Source of the DNA: Cavia porcellus
Lineage: Eukaryota > Chordata > Mammalia > Rodentia > Caviidae
DNA: 64,000 bases
Assembly (NCBI RefSeq): GCF_034190915.1
Contig: NW_026947502.1
Coordinates: 8,649,785-8,713,784, forward strand
Direction: 5' to 3'
This document shows positions 58,789 to 64,000 of this stretch, in pieces; positions within the stretch are counted from its first letter, which is position 1, and each line of letters starts with the position of its first letter. The translations under genes and the position numbers were made by a program. The notes below the pieces were generated by a model. The model was given only the letters and a program-made list of their open reading frames with translations, did no database searches and had not been told where the DNA came from.

Positions 58789-58990
58789 TTTGTATTCTGG
58801 CTCCCACATTTCACATGCATATAACCTTGGAAAAGTTACTTAAAGTCTGCTGGCCTTACCTTCCTTCCTTATCAGAAAGAAGGTTATGCTAAGAGTTCAT
58901 GCTTCACACAGTCATTAAGCATTCAGTGAGCTAATACATGGTCCCTAACATATAAAAGTGTTCATAAAATGTTAACACTACTATTAGATA
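58789..58990 (+). mobile_element. MIR SINE
   Basis: 'aaccttggaaaagttactta', 'agtgagctaatacatggtcc' and 'ctaacatataaaagtgttca' with 'taaaatgttaacactactat' follow the MIR order to its 3' end. Confidence 0.85.
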
Positions 58991-59064
58991 TCATTGAGCA
59001 AATTTTGTATTCCTACATGACATTTCTAAGACATATTAAGATGAATAAAAAGACCACTCCTGCC

Positions 59065-59143
59065 ACAGATTTAGCATAGTGGCATAAGCGCCTGGCTGGC
59101 AAGCATGAGGTCATGGGTTCAATTTCCAGTACAAAAAAAAAAA
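59065..59143 (+). mobile_element. ID-type SINE with target-site duplication
   Basis: 'atttagcatagtggcataag', 'cgcctggctggcaagcatga' and 'catgggttcaatttccagta' keep the A and B boxes with modest decay, followed by an A run. ACTCCTGCC is repeated on both sides (59056-59064 and 59146-59154). Confidence 0.93.
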
Positions 59144-59257
59144 TTACTCCTGCCTTCAGTATTGAAGTCTAGAAGCCAGTACTGAAAACTGCTTGTGCAT
59201 TGTTTGAGCTGTGTGCATGTGTATCTGCATCCTCATCTATAAGGTTTATATACATTT

Positions 59258-59260
<3 letters not shown>

Positions 59261-59289
<29 letters not shown>
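59261..59289. repeat. (AC)n microsatellite
   Basis: Twenty-nine bp of pure AC. Confidence 0.97.
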
Positions 59290-61180
59290 GCACTAGCTAT
59301 GAAATCTTATCAAGGAGGTGCAATGAAACTACTTAGCAGATGGAAGAATCAGCAATGGGGAGATTACAGCCCACTGAGACTGGCACCATTTAACATGATT
59401 CAGAAGGTTTCAGAAAGGACAGATCTGACTGCTTAGGTTAAATTATGGGTTAAGTGTAGGCATTTTAGAGAAAAAAGAAAACTAAAAGTGAATAGAACAT
59501 CAGGGAATTAAAATATATTTTGGTAACACCACAGGGTCCGTTTGCAGGAGCGAAAGAAAGAAAATGGGAGTAAGTAAGCTAGAAAACCAGCTCTGCTGGG
59601 CACGTGGAGAGCACGGCAGGCCAAGCCACAGAGCTGAGGAAAGGGCTAGGCTCCCGGGGCAGCCTCTTAGCAGAACCGGGCTTGATGACCCATTGTCCTC
59701 ACCAGCCTCCTTTACTGTTCTGGCACCTGTCTCTCCTTCCTTTTCTTCAGTTGACATTTATTGTACTCTTGAATTAATGATATGGTCCACTGAAAGTCTA
59801 CAAAGTTTTCTATCTGTCATATGGTACATTAACAGAATCAAATGAAGGTCAGAGCATGTGACTTTTGTGGCAGGGAGGTCACTGCTGCTAGCTAACATAG
59901 GTGTAATAAAGGAGCACTGCAATGGGGCTGCTGATTTTAAATAATTCCCTTCCATGTGGGGATGACTTGTCAATTCTAATTTGACCCTATCATCTCAAGT
60001 AAATTATTTTGTCTAGAAAAAAATTCTCTGAAAGTATCCTGAGCTAAACACCTTGGAGAGTATGAAAGACATTTAAGTCCCAATACTTACAATCTGCCAG
60101 TAATGGACAATATTCATGAAGTGATTTGAGAATAGAATTAGCCAGTGAGCTTATCTCCAACTGAGAAAAAACTACTAAGCAAAAATCTACTATGTAGGAT
60201 TATATTTTGGATACTCAAGAAGGGTCAGGATCAGGATGGTTACAGGTTTAGACAGTAGGACTTTTAAGTAAGTAAAGAGGAGGAAGGGAATGATATACAA
60301 GGGAAACAGCATGAGACACACAGAATCACGAAGGAAAAGGAGGAGAAGAGTAGCTTGACTCAACAGTGTGAAGGGAAATAAAGTCAGCCAGGTGAGACAG
60401 AACAGAGCCTTGAGTATCAACCAGGGCTGGTCACCAGGTGGTCTGCGGTGCAATCCATCGTGTCATGCTTGGTAATGAAAGTGTAGAGATCACAGACCCA
60501 GGTTTGCTCTCAGGAAAAAAGGATAATGTTGTCTCATGCCAAATTACTTGTAAACAAATGTCACACCCAGGTGTTTTACCGTGGGAGATCAAAGGAGGCA
60601 TAAAGAATTTCAAAGTACTTCACCCAAAGGCCTGTCTTTATAGACAATGGTCGTCTCAAGTCGCAGAGTGAAAACTGAGCAACACGAGGACATTAAGCAG
60701 GAAAAGTGCCTGTGTGTTCTTTGGCAGGCTGGGGGCTGAAGGGAAACCAGGAAAGGAAGCGGAGGGATGTCTACCACCTTGGAACCTTGCTGCTAAAATT
60801 TTATTTCAGAGTTTTTCTATGTCTGGCAGGCTAGGAGTTTGGATTTAGGTGAACTGTGCACACAGATTGCTAAGCTAACAGACCCAAAAGGTGATGCTCT
60901 CAGTTGTATATCAAGTTTAACTATAGCCTCAACCATCAGAGTGGCATCACACCTTGAGGACCCATCTGGAGCACCTCACCTTGGCCTTCAAGGACTTCCT
61001 TGTCTCGGAAGAAATGTGGAACTCTAAACTGATTGCATGTTTCAGGCCAAAGCCAACTTCCCAATTCAGCTAATGCCCCATCACCAGAAGTTTTCAAGCA
61101 GAGAACTTTGCAGGAATATTGTCAAGAGTATTCATTCCTCAGTGAGATGGTCACAGTGATGCTACGTTGCTAACATCAAC
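59290..61180. other. No gene; scattered old repeat scraps
   Basis: Possible L2-like scraps on the minus strand (60225-60420 and 60800-60860). No exon or confident element was recognised. Confidence 0.45.
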
Positions 61181-61184
61181 CAAG

Positions 61185-61400
61185 CTTCTACCGGGTGCCA
61201 AGTGCTATGTGGAACATTGTACATACTTCTCCTCCTTTGTCCCCATGAGATAAGAGATGCTGCTAACTCATTTTACAGGCAATAAACATGAAGCTCAAAG
61301 AGTTTGAGATCTTGCCAAAGATTCCATAGGTAATAAGTGATAACCTTAAGATTGGGATCAGGCCTGTCTGATTCTACAGTTCATACTGTCACTTTTAAAC
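61185..61400 (-). mobile_element. MIR SINE, near full length
   Basis: 'ctaccgggtgccaagtgcta', 'ctcattttacaggcaataaa', 'ctcaaagagtttgagatctt' and 'gggatcaggcctgtctgatt' cover the whole reversed MIR. Confidence 0.9.
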
Positions 61401-61404
61401 TTCT

Positions 61405-61835
61405 TATTTCCAGGAAAGCACCCTGAAGACCATGTGCTTCACAATGATTACATCCTGAAGATGAGTTTTTATATCCTCTACCCCTGCTCTTTTGTAACCC
61501 CACTGCAAAAGTGAAAGATCCTTAGCATCTGACATTTTGCTCCGACATGAAGGGCTTAACTTTGCATTTACTCTCATGTGTGTGAATTTTATGTCATCAG
61601 AGTGTCCATTCAAGGAAAAGGCAAAAAATCAAATGGGAATTTTAAAGCAATGTAAGGGGGGAAAAGCAGAAAACTCCTGTCCAAACAAAATCGATGGTTG
61701 AATCTGAGATGAACAGCTCATAAACAAACTCATAATTTATGAAGAGGACAGAGAACCAATCCTAGGACCCTGAAGTACCACCTAGGAAAGGCCAGTTGGA
61801 AATATAACTGTGTACCACTCCCTTACAGGACTGTA
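61405..61835. other. Unique DNA, no gene seen
   Basis: No exon or confident repeat recognised. Confidence 0.5.
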
Positions 61836-61839
61836 CCAA

Positions 61840-61995
61840 TATCTTTATGTACTATAATCATCACAGTACCCCCTTGCTATGGAAATGTTTGTGCTATCCA
61901 TTCAGATGAGAAAGCTGAAGAAGCACTTCTCTGGAGAAGTCACGTTCTATGCCCTAGAATGCTTAGAAGATTAGAGTTTCTGAATTTAGGAGACT
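61840..61995 (-). mobile_element. MIR fragment
   Basis: 'ccattcagatgagaaagctg' and 'ggagaagtcacgttctatgc' fit reverse MIR. Confidence 0.55.
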
Positions 61996-61999
61996 TTCA

Positions 62000-62480
62000 A
62001 GAGTCTTAATTCAGATTGTACTAAATTATGCTCTAAAGGATTTTGAGTTCACAACTTATTTTTCAGATATTCACTGTGAACCTATGAATTGGCTAGTTTT
62101 AAATGAGGCAGTACATGCAAGGCTTCTAGAAATGGAGAAGGGAAACACAAAGCTGGCCTCTACTCCTGGCCCCATTAACCATGCTTTCCTCAGGATTCTT
62201 ATTACACTGCTGTTGCAGCTAAGATTTACTTGGAAGAGGAGATTGCATAGCTTAAATTCCATCTGATGACGAAGCCTGATGAGATGAAGTCACTGCTTAG
62301 GTTTCACCATCATTGCTAGCTCATGGTCTTCAGTGGAGTGAAACTATTCCCACTGTACCCACATGCAGCATGCCATTCTGGGCCCCAACTTCCAGATTTC
62401 TACAGTGGAGGAAAGGAACCAGATCTCCTCTGTGGCAGTACTTTCCAAAAGCAACTCCCAAAAGCAACTCTTCCTATTTT
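62000..62480. other. Unique DNA, no gene seen
   Basis: A small direct repeat 'ccaaaagcaactc' occurs twice at 62446-62470. No exon recognised. Confidence 0.5.
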
Positions 62481-62483
62481 CTG

Positions 62484-62501
62484 AATCAATCAATCAATCA
62501 A

Positions 62502-62560
<59 letters not shown>
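62484..62560. repeat. (AATC)n followed by (CT)n
   Basis: Five AATC units switch to more than 50 bp of CT. Confidence 0.96.
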
Positions 62561-62561
<1 letters not shown>

Positions 62562-62844
62562 TGTTCATATGCAGACTGAAGAACTGTCATGCATATTGGT
62601 CAGTACTTTGTTTAGTCATGCTGAGCTTATACCATGGGCCTTAGAAAAACTGGAAGGATGGACAGATTGTTATCAATCACTTATACTTATTAAATGTACA
62701 AGGCAGTAGGTCCCATTTTCATGATAAGCATGAAAATATTTTTCCCTCTGCTTTACAAGATCTTAATATGTCACCTAAGACTGATAATCTCACCAATATG
62801 GTATAATGGTCAGCAGAGGACAGTTCTGACTGAAAAAGAATCGA

Positions 62845-62970
62845 GTCTCTGCCATTTGCCACTGCTTAGCTGCATTCTTGGGCACAGAACCTGACCTCTC
62901 TGGTTCTTCTTCCACCTTCTCGTCTGAATGATAGCACTGATAATTTACATAGCAGAGTGATGTTGTCATG
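62845..62970 (+). mobile_element. MIR SINE
   Basis: 'ctgccatttgccactgctta', 'gacctctctggttcttcttc' and 'gtctgaatgatagcactgat' follow the MIR order. Confidence 0.7.
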
Positions 62971-62974
62971 CTCA

Positions 62975-63525
62975 ATAGTAAGTGGAGATGTTAGGGCAGA
63001 TGTTAGGACAGATGTTGGATAGTGGTCAGCTCTCCACAAATGACAGTGCAGCATAAGTAGTCTATTTTTTACCTGATTTATGATCTCCAAGAAGCCTTGG
63101 AAACTTCAGGATGAGTCCTACTGAATTCTTAGGATGCTGTTGCATGGGCTCATCAGGAACAAGTTTTTAAATGTCTCCTAGAGCTATACTTCAAGATCTG
63201 CTACAAAGGACACAAAGCAAGACAGATAAGCTGATTTGCTATTCTAGTCTCCATCTGCTAATGAAGTGGGTGGCTCCTAACTTTCTCAAGCTCTCGCATC
63301 AGTGCTCATAACTTCCTCAGCAAGCACACACATTACCCTCAGAGGTCACAAAACGGCACCTTATAGATGAATTGTGTGTAATGCACACAGCTTTCTAAGT
63401 TTTTACGTTGCAAACATTTTAAAATTCAGCAATTTTATTGGAAAATCTAGGTTTCTGTCTTTTATGCTAGTTTTCACTTTCTTAAGTTCCAAAACCTAGC
63501 ATACATACTCAGGATAAATCTCTGT
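62975..63525. other. Unique DNA, no gene seen
   Basis: No exon or confident repeat recognised. A small 'gttagg(g/a)cagat' direct repeat occurs at 62990-63015. Confidence 0.5.
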
Positions 63526-63529
63526 AGCT

Positions 63530-63660
63530 CAGTGATTTGTCAAAACGTTCACGCCCATGGATCCACCACCCAGGTCAACAAATAAAATGTTTTCACAGCC
63601 CTGTAAGCTCTCTCTTGCCCACTCTTCACATCAACATTGTCTCACCAAGGGAAACTCTGT
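63530..63660 (-). mobile_element. Ancient LINE-1 fragment
   Basis: 'atggatccaccacccaggtc' and 'aacaaataaaatgttttcac' match a reverse old-L1 3' region. Confidence 0.6.
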
Positions 63661-63665
63661 CCTAT

Positions 63666-64000
63666 GTGTATCAGCCAGATTTCAATTGCTGGAACAAAAT
63701 AGCCAGCGCCATAATTTAGAGAGGAAGTTTATTTTGCTTACGAGTTCAGAGGTCTCAGTCCATGGTAGGCTGCCAAAGCAGGAACATTATGGTAGAGGAA
63801 AGATGTTCACCTCATGGCTTACAGGTAGCAGAGCACAGGAGGAGACCCTGAGAGGAAGGGCCAGGTGCCTCTATGGGTCCCAGATTCACACCCCCACGAC
63901 CCACAAATGCACACCCATAAGGGTCCTTTACTAATTTCCCAGCAGGCTCCTAAGCCAATCAAGTTGATAACCAAGATTAACCATTACACCTTCTTATTGC
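63666..64000 (-). mobile_element. MaLR LTR, cut by the window end
   Basis: It opens with TGTATCAG and continues 'ggaagtttattttgcttac' and 'ggtctcagtccatggtaggc', a reverse rodent MaLR LTR. It runs past the right edge. Confidence 0.8.

Overview
This is a mammalian nuclear window, most probably from a rodent. It has no bacterial-type gene density and no operons. It is AT-leaning, CpG-poor and dominated by interspersed repeats. The rodent call rests on three things: short tRNA-derived ID-type SINEs (41403-41515, 59065-59143, 30697-30782, and an older one near 15090-15165), monomeric 7SL-derived B1-like SINEs (28553-28680, 49478-49585, 19065-19170) with B1/ID composite forms (52735-52925, 56960-57125), and many long (CT)n/(TG)n tracts. 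I saw no B2 or dimeric Alu elements. That argues against mouse/rat and against a primate and would fit a squirrel-related or hystricognath rodent, but the species cannot be fixed from this window.

The window reads as intron or gene desert. The only convincing protein-coding piece is one candidate internal exon on the minus strand at 15428-15561. It is 134 nt long and open in one frame, with an AG acceptor behind a pyrimidine tract and a GTGAGT donor, and it carries several CpGs. I could not name its gene. The long open frames elsewhere (199 aa at 57539-58138, 170 aa at 30570-31082, 157 aa at 4991-5464) look like chance. The last two run straight through recognisable repeats.

Layout. 1-7 kb: a strong hairpin at 332-379, a TA microsatellite, L2 pieces and a MaLR LTR. 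7-15 kb: LTR, MIR and L2 remnants, a long GGGAAG purine tract, and a large CT/TG tract. 15-18 kb: the candidate exon, MER5-like hAT relics and broken L1 pieces. 19-22 kb: ancient L1, L2 and MIR. 22-26 kb: a decayed tandem array of about 150-200 bp units followed by a minus-strand L1 with 5'UTR and ORF1 remnants. 26-29 kb: two adjacent palindromes, then a 42-bp minisatellite with a 176-bp duplicated unit. 30-34 kb: nested MaLR, ID, L1M, L2 and hAT relics. 35-42 kb: MIRs, possibly conserved unique DNA, a full MaLR LTR and a young ID SINE. 42-50 kb: L2, MIR and MLT1, plus a diverged direct duplication (46876-46999 with 47780-47907). 50-64 kb: L2, SINEs, a second direct repeat pair (52552-52640 with 53362-53450), MIRs, simple repeats and a MaLR LTR running off the right end.

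I found no RNA gene, CpG island, CRISPR array or complete gene, and no evidence of a new multi-gene system. The most checkable oddities are the hairpin, the double palindrome, the exon, the 22-23 kb array and the two low-copy direct duplications. All repeat family names are from memory of consensus sequences and were not run against a library.
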